NCBI RefSeq assembly: GCF_014697585.1 | Contig: NZ_JACJSB010000035.1 | Location: 1 to 46,785 of the forward strand | DNA length: 46,785 nt | Direction of reading: 5' to 3' | Origin: Dolichospermum sp. FACHB-1091 | GTDB taxonomy: Bacteria > Cyanobacteriota > Cyanobacteriia > Cyanobacteriales > Nostocaceae | Shown here: positions 10,722 through 18,626 of the stretch, piece after piece | How the letters are laid out: every line of letters starts with the position of its first letter | How positions within the stretch are numbered: position 1 is the stretch's first letter | Translations under genes and position numbers: made by a program | The notes under the pieces: generated by a model | What the model was told of the DNA's origin: nothing | What the model saw: the letters and a program-made list of their open reading frames with translations, nothing else | Databases searched by the model: none

Positions 10722-12224
10722 TTATTTTGAGTGAATATTAGGTATTTCTTTCGACCAATTAGGTAATTTTTCTAAAAAAATCAATTTTATATTATCTTCA
10801 TTTCCAGGTTTTTGATAGATTAAAACGAAATCATTTTTTAAACCCCCTTTTCTGTTGTCTTGTATTACTGAATTAGCTGAATAGTTCATAGGAAATAATC
10901 CTCGAAATTGTAATTGATTATCAGATGGTATTACCTCTTTTAAAAACTGCCAACTATCAGCATCTCTAGCATTAAAAAATAGAGCTAATATTCCACCAGA
11001 TTTCAGGATACGAGTAGCAGTTTGCATAAATTCCATCATTTCATTCACATAATTGTTTTTATTCTTCCCTCGACTACGAGCATTAGAAACTACAATTTCT
11101 TGAGAAAAATCCGGCTCTTTATCTATTAAACAATTCCACATTTCACTCAATTCTAAGTATGGAATCCTATCACTATGTGGAGGATCAGTTAATATCAAAG
11201 AAATAGTTTCATCAGGGCAATTATTAAGAACTTTTCGATTATCACCTTGAAAAATTGCTACATCTGCTTTATTATCCATAACATCTGTTAATCTTTTAGA
11301 TACACAATAACCTTTTTTAAATTCATCTTCTTGAATAGATTTTAGTAAACTGTTTGCACGTTTAATAAAACAATTCCACACATTAATTTCAAAATGTAAC
11401 GTTGGTCGCCAATATCCTATCACCCAACTACCAACTTCTATTTTATTTGTTGGTTCAGATTTTGTTTTACCTCTTCCTGTAATTGCAAAAACCATTTTAG
11501 ACATTTGACCAGAAGCAGCAGTTAATGATAGCAATAATGCAGATTTGATAGAATCTGGTTGTTTGTGAATTGCATTAAGCAACAAATCTATATTATGTAA
11601 TGCACGACCAGTAAATAAATCTTTTAGTGTTAAAGAATCATTTGTATTTATACGGCTATTTTGAAATAATTTAATTGGTCGAGGTATTTTAGGTTCGTAT
11701 TCCTCAAAGTGTTTAAATACTTGATAGTCATAATTAGTTGGTATCTTTTTATCACTTTCATTTCTTCTTGGCGATAAATGCCAAACTGAATTTAGTTCAT
11801 TTCCATTCCATAAATAGTGAGTTGCAAATTTTCCATCTTGTAGTAAGTAAGTTTTATATATTTCTGATTTAACACTTATTTCTAATTCATCAAGGGCTTT
11901 TTTAAAAATATCTGGATTTGGTAAATTTACTAATAAATTAGATAATTCTACGGCTACAGGATTAATGTCAATACCTATAAATCGTCTTTCCCTAATTACT
12001 GCTTCACGAGCAACTAAACCTGATCCTAAAAATGGGTCTAAAACAATATCACCTTTTTCTGTTAAGTTTTCAATTAAAAATGCTAAACATTCAATTGGTT
12101 TTTTACCCCAATATTTATGAAAAGCAGCTAATCCTTTATAGCCTTTTGGTAATACTATTGTTTCAGGATTTGTTTTTGTAAATTCTAATTCAAATAGACT
12201 TAATTGTTTAACGCTAGATTTCAT
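10722..12224 (-). CDS. DNA methyltransferase (N6-adenine/N4-cytosine type)
   Basis: 500 residues, ATG start. SAM-binding motif I is DPFLGSGLVAREA (residues 63-75), followed by GIDINPVAVELS. The catalytic motif IV appears as TDPPHSDRIPY (DPPH at 347-350), a variant of DPPY. The N-terminal FHKYWGKKP motif is seen in a group of large bacterial DNA methyltransferases. The motif order I then IV fits amino-methyltransferases. With the downstream nuclease-like gene it probably forms a restriction-modification pair, the methylase being made first. The target sequence cannot be read from the gene. The upstream 200 bp are AT-rich and gene-free. Confidence 0.85.
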   Translation of the reverse strand: MKSSVKQLSLFELEFTKTNPETIVLPKGYKGLAAFHKYWGKKPIECLAFLIENLTEKGDIVLDPFLGSGLVAREAVIRERRFIGIDINPVAVELSNLLVNLPNPDIFKKALDELEISVKSEIYKTYLLQDGKFATHYLWNGNELNSVWHLSPRRNESDKKIPTNYDYQVFKHFEEYEPKIPRPIKLFQNSRINTNDSLTLKDLFTGRALHNIDLLLNAIHKQPDSIKSALLLSLTAASGQMSKMVFAITGRGKTKSEPTNKIEVGSWVIGYWRPTLHFEINVWNCFIKRANSLLKSIQEDEFKKGYCVSKRLTDVMDNKADVAIFQGDNRKVLNNCPDETISLILTDPPHSDRIPYLELSEMWNCLIDKEPDFSQEIVVSNARSRGKNKNNYVNEMMEFMQTATRILKSGGILALFFNARDADSWQFLKEVIPSDNQLQFRGLFPMNYSANSVIQDNRKGGLKNDFVLIYQKPGNEDNIKLIFLEKLPNWSKEIPNIHSK

Positions 12225-12410
12225 TATTTATGTAATCAAAATTATGTTTTATTTAAAGACACGGATTAATTTATACAAAATGTATTATAACATAAATTCT
12301 TAAATTATCAGTTGTTAATAAAATTTAACAAAAAGTTTTTATAACTAGGCGAATATAATTCACATCTACACAGACACATAGCATCCGAAAAAAGTGGATA
12401 AAGAGTAGAT

Positions 12411-12486
12411 GTAGGTTGATATGACAAAAACCAACATCTTTATAAGATTATTGCGTTTGGTTGCGCTTTGCTTAAACCAAACTACG
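12411..12486. repeat. Diverged copy of the TAGGTTGGGTT palindromic repeat
   Basis: Starts GTAGGTTGATATGACAAAAA and ends TTAAACCAAACTACG. It is a decayed relative of the better copies at 16201, 18858 and 22350: left arm, a central CCAACATCTTTATAA, then the right arm. Confidence 0.75.
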
Positions 12487-12566
12487 AAAATAAAAGATTG
12501 AAATTATTATACCTTACTTAAATTACACCTGCTAGTATTTCCACTCATCAAACAGGAGATTATTTT

Positions 12567-12719
12567 ATGGAAACAATAAATTATCCTGAATTAGTCAAAA
12601 CAGTATTAACAAAACACACAGAAAATTATTTAACCAAAGTAACAAAACTACAATTAATATTATATCATCCCAGAAATCATTATAATGAAATTAGGATAGA
12701 ATTTAATGTAAAACAATGA
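12567..12719 (+). pseudogene. Truncated xisI remnant
   Basis: Opens METINYPELVKTVLTKHTEN, nearly the same as the start of the intact xisI at 20126 (MEGINYPELVQTVLARHTES), but after about 35 codons it runs into the hicA-leader repeat and stops. The upstream 80 bp and this fragment recur at 22433-22620. Probably non-functional. Confidence 0.8.
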
Positions 12720-12731
12720 TAAAATGAAGTG

Positions 12732-12800
12732 ATGTCAAAAAAGCGTAAATTACTGGAGAAAGTCCTTTCTGGCTCTAGAAATATTCAATTCGATGATTGA
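12732..12800 (+). pseudogene. Truncated hicA remnant behind leader repeat copy 1
   Basis: Begins MSKKRKLLEKVLSGSRNIQF like the intact hicA at 16345 but reaches TGA at codon 23 (12798-12800), and the rest is lost. The preceding segment 12688-12731 is copy 1 of the leader repeat (AGGATAGAATTTAATGTAAA...ATGATAAAATGAAGTG). Confidence 0.85.
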
Positions 12801-12900
12801 GTGACTTTAGTCTATAAAATGTAGGGGTTTAGCAATTGGTGTCAACTTAACGTCAAACCGATAACCCAACTGGGAATGATAACGTAGCATGGAGGTTACA

Positions 12901-13989
12901 GTGATTAAAAATATTAGGATTCAAAATTTTAGATATTTTGAGGAATTAAAAATATCTGGTTTCGACAAAATTAATTTAATTAGTGGAAAAAATAATATTG
13001 GTAAAACTGCATTATTAGAAGCATTATTTCTTAATAGTAAACCAAGACCAGATACTATTTTTTTACTAAGACAAATAAGAAGAGAATCATCAAAGTTTAG
13101 ACAATCTTTACCAGAAAATACTTGGAATTACTTCTTTTTTGAAGAAAATAAAAATAATCCAATAGAGATTGAAGCTATCCTAGAAAATGATTCATCCAAA
13201 AAAATTGAAGTATTTGTAGATGAATCTGTGCAAAATTTAGAAGATACATATCAACAGGATAATAATGATGATAACGAAAAACTTATCAGTCTTTTTTCAA
13301 GAAGTGAGTCTGTAAAATCTGTAATGCACCTAAAAACAACAATTAATAATGGAGAAGCATTTGAAACATTAATCATGTCTAGTGTTAAGGGTATTATAGC
13401 CAGAGATATTAAAGTTCCTGATATTAAAGATGCTTTTTTTATCCCCTCCTTCTTAAGAGTTGGTAGCAGGGAACTGGCAGAGGAATTTGATAAATCTCGT
13501 TTAAAAGATAAAGATCAAGAACTTCTCAGAACCTTTCAAGTTATTGATCCTGCTATTATTAGTATAGAGACAATGACTATTGGTGAAGGAAATATTTGGG
13601 TGAGGAAAGAAGGAAAAAAAAGGTTGCCTTTAGCTTTGTTTGGTGATGCCATAAATCGTATCGCGGATATTATTTTAAGGATTGTGAATAATGAGAATAG
13701 TATTATATTAATTGATGAGATAGAAAATGGTATTCATCACTCAAATCAAGTTGCTTTTTGGAGTATTTTGTACAGATTAGCTAAGGAGTTAGATGTACAA
13801 ATATTTGCTACAACTCACAGTTTAGAAATGATTAAATCTTTTATTGAAGCTGGTACTAAGTATGAAAATATGGCTGCTCATTTTGAGTTAACTAGAAATT
13901 TGAAAACTGGTAAAATAGTTGCTATTAAGAGAGATTTAGATACTTTAGAGTATGGTATAAGTCACAATAAGGAGGTCAGAGGTGAGTAG
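12901..13989 (+). CDS. AAA ATPase (SMC/OLD-like, AAA_15/AAA_21 type), putative defence ATPase
   Basis: 362 residues from the GTG at 12901. It has GGAGG five bases upstream and gives the usual opening MIKNIRIQNFRYFEELKI; an ATG at 12889 overlaps that site and has none itself. Walker A is GKNNIGKT (residues 29-36), Walker B is SIILIDEIENGIHH (near 267-280), and the switch region is FATTHS, the ABC/SMC-type pattern of RecF- and OLD-like ATPases. A long insertion (about residues 60-220) could be the coiled-coil or dimerisation arm. The stop overlaps the next gene by 8 bp, so the two are translationally coupled. Such ATPases usually sense or load nucleases in phage defence; the role here is inferred. 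Confidence 0.85.
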   Translation: MIKNIRIQNFRYFEELKISGFDKINLISGKNNIGKTALLEALFLNSKPRPDTIFLLRQIRRESSKFRQSLPENTWNYFFFEENKNNPIEIEAILENDSSKKIEVFVDESVQNLEDTYQQDNNDDNEKLISLFSRSESVKSVMHLKTTINNGEAFETLIMSSVKGIIARDIKVPDIKDAFFIPSFLRVGSRELAEEFDKSRLKDKDQELLRTFQVIDPAIISIETMTIGEGNIWVRKEGKKRLPLALFGDAINRIADIILRIVNNENSIILIDEIENGIHHSNQVAFWSILYRLAKELDVQIFATTHSLEMIKSFIEAGTKYENMAAHFELTRNLKTGKIVAIKRDLDTLEYGISHNKEVRGE

Positions 13990-14668
13990 CAATATTTTGA
14001 TTGTAGAAAGTCCAAATGATCAATATTTTTTACAGGCAATTATTCGTTACCTTAATTTTAATATAGAAGTTGCTCCTGCAATTATGATTTCGGAGGACGA
14101 TTATAAATCCATGGAAGGGTTAAGTCCTAAAGAACTCAAAAAAGCTCTCGATGATTTAAAAGCGGATATACAAAAAGGTAAAGTTGAACGAATAGGTATT
14201 GTTATTGATATTGATGATAAACAAGAAATTGAGAGAATTAATTTTGTTAATGATTGCATTCAATCGGTTTTTCCAGGAACACAATTATTGACAGAAATTA
14301 ATAATTTTGTGGATATAAATTTTGATAGTTTTAATTTTCAACTAGCTTGTTACTTTACGAATGTTAATGGAGAAGGAGAGTTAGAAACAGTTTTAAAAAT
14401 GATTAAGAAAGAAAATTCGATTTATGCTGACTGCTTAGAAAGTTGGAAAGATTGTTTAGAAAGTCATGGAAAAAAAATCAAGATTAAGGATTTTAATAAG
14501 TTTTGGGTTTCTATATATTTAAGATTTGATACTTGTTCCAAAAGAGAAAGAAATCAAGCAAAGGAAAAATGTAGTTTTAAATATGCAATGTCCGATAAAT
14601 CAAAAATATGGGATTTTGAACATCCTATATTAAATGATTTGAAGGCTTTTTTGCAGATGTTTAGTTAA
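13982..14668 (+). CDS. Toprim-like protein (DUF3226/OLD-nuclease-like), partner of the ATPase
   Basis: 228 residues, GTG start with a strong AAGGAGG six bases upstream, inside the end of the ATPase gene. The fold is suggested by NILIVESPNDQYFLQAII (conserved Glu9 of Toprim motif 1) and IGIVIDIDDK (Asp76-x-Asp78), followed by GELETVL, the pattern of Toprim/DUF3226 proteins. Toprim domains use these acids to bind Mg and cut DNA or RNA. A split ATPase plus Toprim pair is the logic of OLD, Gabija (fused) and PARIS (AAA plus DUF4435). This protein does not look like DUF4435 to me, but I could not test it. Confidence 0.72.
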   Translation: MSSNILIVESPNDQYFLQAIIRYLNFNIEVAPAIMISEDDYKSMEGLSPKELKKALDDLKADIQKGKVERIGIVIDIDDKQEIERINFVNDCIQSVFPGTQLLTEINNFVDINFDSFNFQLACYFTNVNGEGELETVLKMIKKENSIYADCLESWKDCLESHGKKIKIKDFNKFWVSIYLRFDTCSKRERNQAKEKCSFKYAMSDKSKIWDFEHPILNDLKAFLQMFS

Positions 14669-14803
14669 TTAATCTATATTTGTCGGTAATGTATTTATTG
14701 CTAATCTGGTGTATTAACTTGTATTAAGAAACTTTCTTAATATGATTAATTTATCAAGATTTGAAATAATTTAATCACTTATCTAACACTGGAGAATTAT
14801 CCT

Positions 14804-16195
14804 ATGATAATAAATTTTAATTTAAACTTACCAATTTCTATTCCCACTGATGTACTTTTAGAGTGGCAAAACGGTATAAATGATGGAATTGCCACTAATA
14901 AATGGTGGCAATCACTTACAAAAGATCAGCAAAAATTGCTACTAGAAAAATGTTTGGTTTTCTTGCAGCAGCAAAAAATTAAAGAATCTAAAGTAGACAG
15001 TAAATCACTTGTTCCCAGTCTTATAGAACTTTCAAAAAGTGCTGGATGTCTAGAATTATCTCAAGATGCCAAAAATCGTTTTGTACTTTCCGGTAGAATT
15101 GATCGAAATTTGTATGGTGTCCGGGGTAAATGCTATTCTCAATCTCCCGAATTTGTTGGGAGTATGTGTAACGAATTTCTTGGAGGCTATTTGGAAACAA
15201 GCAGTAATCATGAACATGGACAAAAAACTGTTGATGTTATTTGTTGTGCCTTGAATGCACTTCCTGGAATTACTGCGGCTCAAACTCCATCTGATAGTGT
15301 CGCTGATGTTGGTTTGCGATGGGATGTAATTATTAAATGGAATGATTGTTATTTTCCTATACAAGTTAAAAGTAGTTTTATCGGAATAGAAAAAGCTTTA
15401 GAAACAGGTAATTTAGGAAATTATGCTCAAGAAAAGATAGACAAACTGTATCTTCAGTCTGATGAACTAGCAGCAAAATACATAAAAAAAGCAAGTAAAT
15501 ACTCTCAGCAAGAAATGACACATCACAAAGCATATATTAAAAGTCGCCAAGAAAATATTTCAGAACTTAGGAGTAAGTATTCACAAACCACGCCACTTTA
15601 TATATGGGCTGGTCAAAATAAAGAAACTATTCAACTGTTAGTCGAATTATTTGCAAATACTTTTAAAATTGACAATAACATCAAGGAATATCAAGAACAA
15701 GCTGTAGCAGCTTATCTAGATAAATATCCTAAAGAAAAAAGTCCTAGTGAAAAAAGACAGGAGAGATTAAATAAAATTAATGAACAAAAGAAAGAGGAAG
15801 CTGAACAAATAATTCAAGCATTAAAAGAGCAGATTCAAGGCAAACAAAAACGTATTCGTAATCGTAAAGCTAGAAAACGTCCGGTAGTAATAGAACATAA
15901 CCAATCTCTCACAATAGCTGAAAGTACACTGAAAAACCTCCAGGAGCTAATTGAAGATAAGAATAAAATCAAAATTAAGGAACTGCAATTTGGAATGGCA
16001 TGGTATTCTGATCAAACTTTGTTTGATAATATTAAAAAGCTGAGAGATATTGATAAAGAAACTAATTCTCCAATGCTTCAAAAAACCGAAGAACTTTTTA
16101 CCTTAGTTCAGGATTTTACGGAAATTCGAGAAACACTAATTGGAGAACTTGATGAAGAATTTGATGAGGACTTTAATCCTAATGTTGTTTTCTAG
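14804..16195 (+). CDS. Unrecognised protein with PD-(D/E)XK-like core and C-terminal coiled coil
   Basis: 463 residues with no family name known to me. The N-terminal 100 residues are helical. The middle has MCNEFLGGYLE (possible Glu of the fold), then VGLRWDVIIKW and CYFPIQVKSS, so D174...Q187-x-K189: a QxK variant of the PD-(D/E)XK motif, as in some Mrr-like nucleases. About residues 300-400 are charged and coiled-coil-like, with a basic patch KRIRNRKARKRP, and the tail is acidic. It follows the Toprim gene on the same strand after 135 bp with its own GGAG site. It may be the third member of the ATPase/Toprim system or an independent effector. Confidence 0.6.
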   Translation: MIINFNLNLPISIPTDVLLEWQNGINDGIATNKWWQSLTKDQQKLLLEKCLVFLQQQKIKESKVDSKSLVPSLIELSKSAGCLELSQDAKNRFVLSGRIDRNLYGVRGKCYSQSPEFVGSMCNEFLGGYLETSSNHEHGQKTVDVICCALNALPGITAAQTPSDSVADVGLRWDVIIKWNDCYFPIQVKSSFIGIEKALETGNLGNYAQEKIDKLYLQSDELAAKYIKKASKYSQQEMTHHKAYIKSRQENISELRSKYSQTTPLYIWAGQNKETIQLLVELFANTFKIDNNIKEYQEQAVAAYLDKYPKEKSPSEKRQERLNKINEQKKEEAEQIIQALKEQIQGKQKRIRNRKARKRPVVIEHNQSLTIAESTLKNLQELIEDKNKIKIKELQFGMAWYSDQTLFDNIKKLRDIDKETNSPMLQKTEELFTLVQDFTEIRETLIGELDEEFDEDFNPNVVF

Positions 16196-16200
16196 TTATG

Positions 16201-16275
16201 TAGGTTGGGTTGAGAAAACCCAACATCTTTATAATTTTATTGCGTTGGGTTGCGCTTTGCTTAACCCAACCTACG
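16201..16275. repeat. TAGGTTGGGTT palindromic repeat, copy B
   Basis: Inverted repeat with arms TAGGTTGGGTT (16201-16211) and AACCCAACCTA (16263-16273) and inner arms built on CCCAACA / TGCGTTGGG. It begins 5 bp after the stop of the coiled-coil nuclease-like gene and may serve as its transcription terminator. Other copies are at 18858, 22350 and, decayed, 12411. Confidence 0.85.
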
Positions 16276-16296
16276 AATTATTACTAGGTAAAGAAT

Positions 16297-16378
16297 AATG
16301 ATAGTAGGATAGAATTTAATGTAAAACAATGATAAAATGAAGTGATGTCAAAAAAGCGTAAATTACTGGAGAAAGTTC
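16297..16378 (+). repeat. hicA leader repeat, copy 2
   Basis: About 80 bp that recur five times in the island: a 5' part AGGATAGAATTTAATGTAAA, then ATGATAAAATGAAGTG, then the first codons of hicA (MSKKRKLLEK). GATAAAAT resembles a -10 box, so the block probably carries a promoter. The other copies start near 12688, 18323, 18958 and 23469. Confidence 0.8.
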
Positions 16379-16599
16379 TTTCAGGATCTAAAAATCTTCA
16401 ATTTGATGATTTAGTGACATTAATTGAATCCTTTGGGTTTTCCCTATCACGTATCAACGGTAGTCATCACATTTTTACACATCCAACTATCCCTGAACTT
16501 ATTAACTTACAAAATCGCAATGGTAAAGCTATTCCTTATCAGGTTCGTCAATTTTTGATTTTGATTGAAAAATATTCCTTAACTATGGAGAATGAATAA
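16345..16599 (+). CDS. hicA: HicA-family toxin (mRNA interferase)
   Basis: 84 residues from the ATG at 16345; a GTG one codon upstream is less likely. HicA toxins are small dsRBD-like ribonucleases that cut mRNA. The active-site His lies in GSHHIF (H41/H42), followed by HPTIPELINLQN and the KAIPYQVRQFL segment typical of the family. It is the only complete hicA here; copies at 12732 and 18372 are broken. Its TAA overlaps the hicB ATG by one base (TAATG), so the two are co-translated. Expression is driven from the leader repeat. Confidence 0.88.
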   Translation: MSKKRKLLEKVLSGSKNLQFDDLVTLIESFGFSLSRINGSHHIFTHPTIPELINLQNRNGKAIPYQVRQFLILIEKYSLTMENE

Positions 16600-16820
16600 T
16601 GAAACACTATCACATCAATATTTTCTACAGTCAAGAAGATGAAGGTTATATTGCTGATATTCCTGATTTAAAATATTGTTCAGGATTTGGTTTAACTGAA
16701 GAAGAAGCACTGCAAGAAGTTCTCAAAGCTAAAACTGCTTGGTTAGAGGCTGCGGAAATACAAGGTAAACCGATTCCCGAAGCAAGATATAAACCTGTAA
16801 TTTATCAGATAGCTTCATAA
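16599..16820 (+). CDS. hicB: HicB-family antitoxin
   Basis: 73 residues. It has the partial RNase H-like fold of HicB antitoxins: MKHYHINIFYSQEDEGYIAD followed by IPDLKYCSGFG and a helix with EEALQEVLKAKTAWLEAA. HicB binds and blocks HicA. No separate DNA-binding domain is visible at this length, so autoregulation would need another feature. The last third (GKPIPEARYKPVIYQIAS) is found again as an orphan tail at 24026-24091. Confidence 0.88.
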   Translation: MKHYHINIFYSQEDEGYIADIPDLKYCSGFGLTEEEALQEVLKAKTAWLEAAEIQGKPIPEARYKPVIYQIAS

Positions 16821-16897
16821 CTTTATAGTTTACTGGTTTTGCAGAGGGTTAAATTTTTTGTATTCTTCCTTTGCGTCTTTGCATGAGAAAAAACTCT

Positions 16898-17260
16898 TCA
16901 ACCCAAAGTTAAAATATCCTCTGGAAAATCCACCACCAAACGCAAAAATTTCAACCATTCAGAACCTAATAAAACTTCTGTAATATTATCCCCCACATGA
17001 ACAGGAATTTCATATTCCTTACCATCCAATATTACCTTACCTAAATAGATATTAAACCTTGATTCACCTTGTGCTGTTTGCATAGGTTCATTACCAAGAA
17101 AAACCCAATCCAGTCCATCCAAATCTTGAGTATTAATTGCCATAAACTTGGTAAATCCTGTATCTAACATCGCATCCACAGGTAGATTTAACCCATCAGC
17201 AGTAATCAAATCAAGCTCGAAAAATAGCTGCCCCTCACTACCAAAATTTCCCTGAATCAT
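16898..17260 (-). CDS. Clan AA (retropepsin-like) aspartic protease, copy 1
   Basis: 120 residues. The active-site motif is Asp-Thr-Gly in VDAMLDTGFTKFMAIN, followed by the flap region and a second half with EVLLGSEWLKFLRLVVDF, the usual shape of small cyanobacterial single-domain aspartic proteases, which must dimerise to be active. Its ATG overlaps the stop of the upstream 105-residue gene by 4 bp. The pair recurs at 24169-24845. Small DTG proteins are common next to toxin-antitoxin genes in cyanobacteria; a regulatory or processing role is only a guess. Confidence 0.8.
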   Translation of the reverse strand: MIQGNFGSEGQLFFELDLITADGLNLPVDAMLDTGFTKFMAINTQDLDGLDWVFLGNEPMQTAQGESRFNIYLGKVILDGKEYEIPVHVGDNITEVLLGSEWLKFLRLVVDFPEDILTLG

Positions 17261-17574
17261 ATTCTCCCAGTCGTTCCTGTTTCATTTAAGCAAAACACAT
17301 AATTCTTAGCCTTTGGGTATTTCTCAAGGACTTTTTTATGAGCTTGAATATTATCTTGATCAAGAAAGTATTCACCACTATCTGGTTCTATAGCAATATA
17401 CCAACCATAGTTACTTTCAATATATTCAGGACGGACACGCTCAAAAATTGCTCGACAACGTTGATAAAATATTTCATCTTCCGCTTCTCGTCTAGCTAAT
17501 TCTTCTGGTGGTATAGTTAATTCAGGAAAAATTCTTCCTCTTCTTACCACTTTTTTTGATGTTATGTGATTCAT
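17257..17574 (-). CDS. Conserved protein paired with the aspartic protease, copy 1
   Basis: 105 residues, no family name known to me. The N-terminus is basic (MNHITSKKVVRRGRIFPELT), then a helix ELARREAEDEIFYQRCRAIF and a beta-rich part (NYGWYIAIEPDSGEYFLDQD, then YVFCLNETGTTG). The C-terminus overlaps the protease start by 4 bp (ATGA), so the pair is coupled. The first 75 residues are almost identical to copy 2 (24528-24845), while the C-termini differ more. It could be the substrate, inhibitor or adaptor of the protease; the sequence does not say. Confidence 0.75.
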   Translation of the reverse strand: MNHITSKKVVRRGRIFPELTIPPEELARREAEDEIFYQRCRAIFERVRPEYIESNYGWYIAIEPDSGEYFLDQDNIQAHKKVLEKYPKAKNYVFCLNETGTTGRI

Positions 17575-17654
17575 ACTATTAACTTGAACTCTAATTATTA
17601 TTTTAACTTAAATTGTGCTTAATTGCAAATCTTATCATTATTTAAACATAAATT

Positions 17655-18125
17655 TTAACTTAATTTTCCCTTTTTAGTTTCATCATTAAAAGCTGCTGCT
17701 AGATCAGGACTGGTGATTGCGATCGCACTTTCATGCCATTCATGAATAGTAGCATCAATCAAATCCCAAGCCTCATTAGAAGTATCAGTTAAGCGAAAAG
17801 CCTCACTCACTTCTTTGATAAAATCTTGCAATTCATCAGCATCAAATACGCTCAACCATCCATAAGGATGCTCATAACCTATTTTTTGTCCTAATAATAA
17901 CCGAAACGCTACCGATAACACCTCAAAAACAGCCTTACTTTGTGTTACCCCCTTCACTAAATAAGCTACATCCTCACGACGCAACAGCGCAAAAGATTGG
18001 TCATTTCTAGTAATTGTAATTGGGTGTTCATAAGCTTTGTCTAAAACCTTTCCAGGTTGACGATTCAACTCAGTAGCTGTCACTAACTCATCTGAGTAAG
18101 CATTGCTAAAAATTGCCATTGACAT
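17655..18125 (-). CDS. Phd/YefM-type antitoxin-like protein
   Basis: 156 residues. The N-terminal half matches the Phd/YefM pattern: VTATELNRQPGKVLDKA, then PITITRNDQSFALLRREDV, a DNA-binding antitoxin fold. The C-terminal half (about 80-156) is longer than in classic Phd and helical. No toxin ORF is adjacent; the neighbouring genes belong to the protease cassette. It may be an orphan regulator or have lost its partner. A palindrome 41 bp upstream (18166-18187) is a likely autoregulatory operator. Its last 11 codons are duplicated at 24926-24961. Confidence 0.78.
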   Translation of the reverse strand: MSMAIFSNAYSDELVTATELNRQPGKVLDKAYEHPITITRNDQSFALLRREDVAYLVKGVTQSKAVFEVLSVAFRLLLGQKIGYEHPYGWLSVFDADELQDFIKEVSEAFRLTDTSNEAWDLIDATIHEWHESAIAITSPDLAAAFNDETKKGKLS

Positions 18126-18165
18126 GATACCTGCGTTTTCCAGAAACGCTGACTTAATATATGAT

Positions 18166-18187
18166 ATTACGTACTATTATACGTAAT
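18166..18187 (-). promoter_or_regulatory. Candidate operator of the Phd-like gene
   Basis: Perfect inverted repeat ATTACGTA / TACGTAAT with a 6-bp spacer, about 40 bp upstream of the start codon, where Phd/YefM antitoxins usually bind to repress their own promoter. Binding is inferred. Confidence 0.5.
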
Positions 18188-18322
18188 CCTTATTATTTGT
18201 CAATACCGAAACAAAGGTTTTTGTTTCGGGTTTCATTTTTCCGTTATCGTTATGCTGTTGCTAACACTCTATTTTATCTTGTTCCATCTACTTTTGGACA
18301 GGAGTTTAGTCTAAGTAAAGAA

Positions 18323-18405
18323 TAATGAGAGTAGGATAAAATTTGATGTGAAACAATGATAAAATAGAGTGATGTCAAAAAAGCGTAAGTTACTAGAGAA
18401 AGTCC
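18323..18405 (+). repeat. hicA leader repeat, copy 3
   Basis: AATGAGAGTAGGATAAAATT through the hicA start region, closely matching the copy at 16297. It lies upstream of a broken hicA. Confidence 0.8.
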
Positions 18406-18626
18406 TTTCTGGCTCTAAAAATCTTCAATTTGATGATTTAGTGACTTTAGTTGAAGCCTTTGGTTTTTCCCTATCACCTATCAACGGTAGTCATCACATT
18501 TTTACACATCCAACTATCCCTGAACTTATTAACTGACAAAATCGCAATGGTAAAGCTATTCCTTATCAAATTCGGCAATTTTTAATATTAATTGAAAAAT
18601 ATTCCTTAACTATGGAGAATGAATAA
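18372..18626 (+). pseudogene. hicA: hicA pseudogene with in-frame stop
   Basis: Aligns over its whole length with the intact hicA at 16345, but TTA (Leu55) has become TGA at 18534-18536, truncating the toxin after 54 residues. Arg36 of SRINGSHH is also changed to Pro. The catalytic GSHHIF segment precedes the stop, but the C-terminal helix is lost, so the toxin is probably dead. Confidence 0.88.

Noticed and set aside
12901-14668. Naming the ATPase/Toprim pair as PARIS or Gabija
   Set aside because: The two genes are separate (unlike GajA), no UvrD-like GajB is next to them, and the second protein does not look like DUF4435 by eye. Without a profile search a system name would be a guess.
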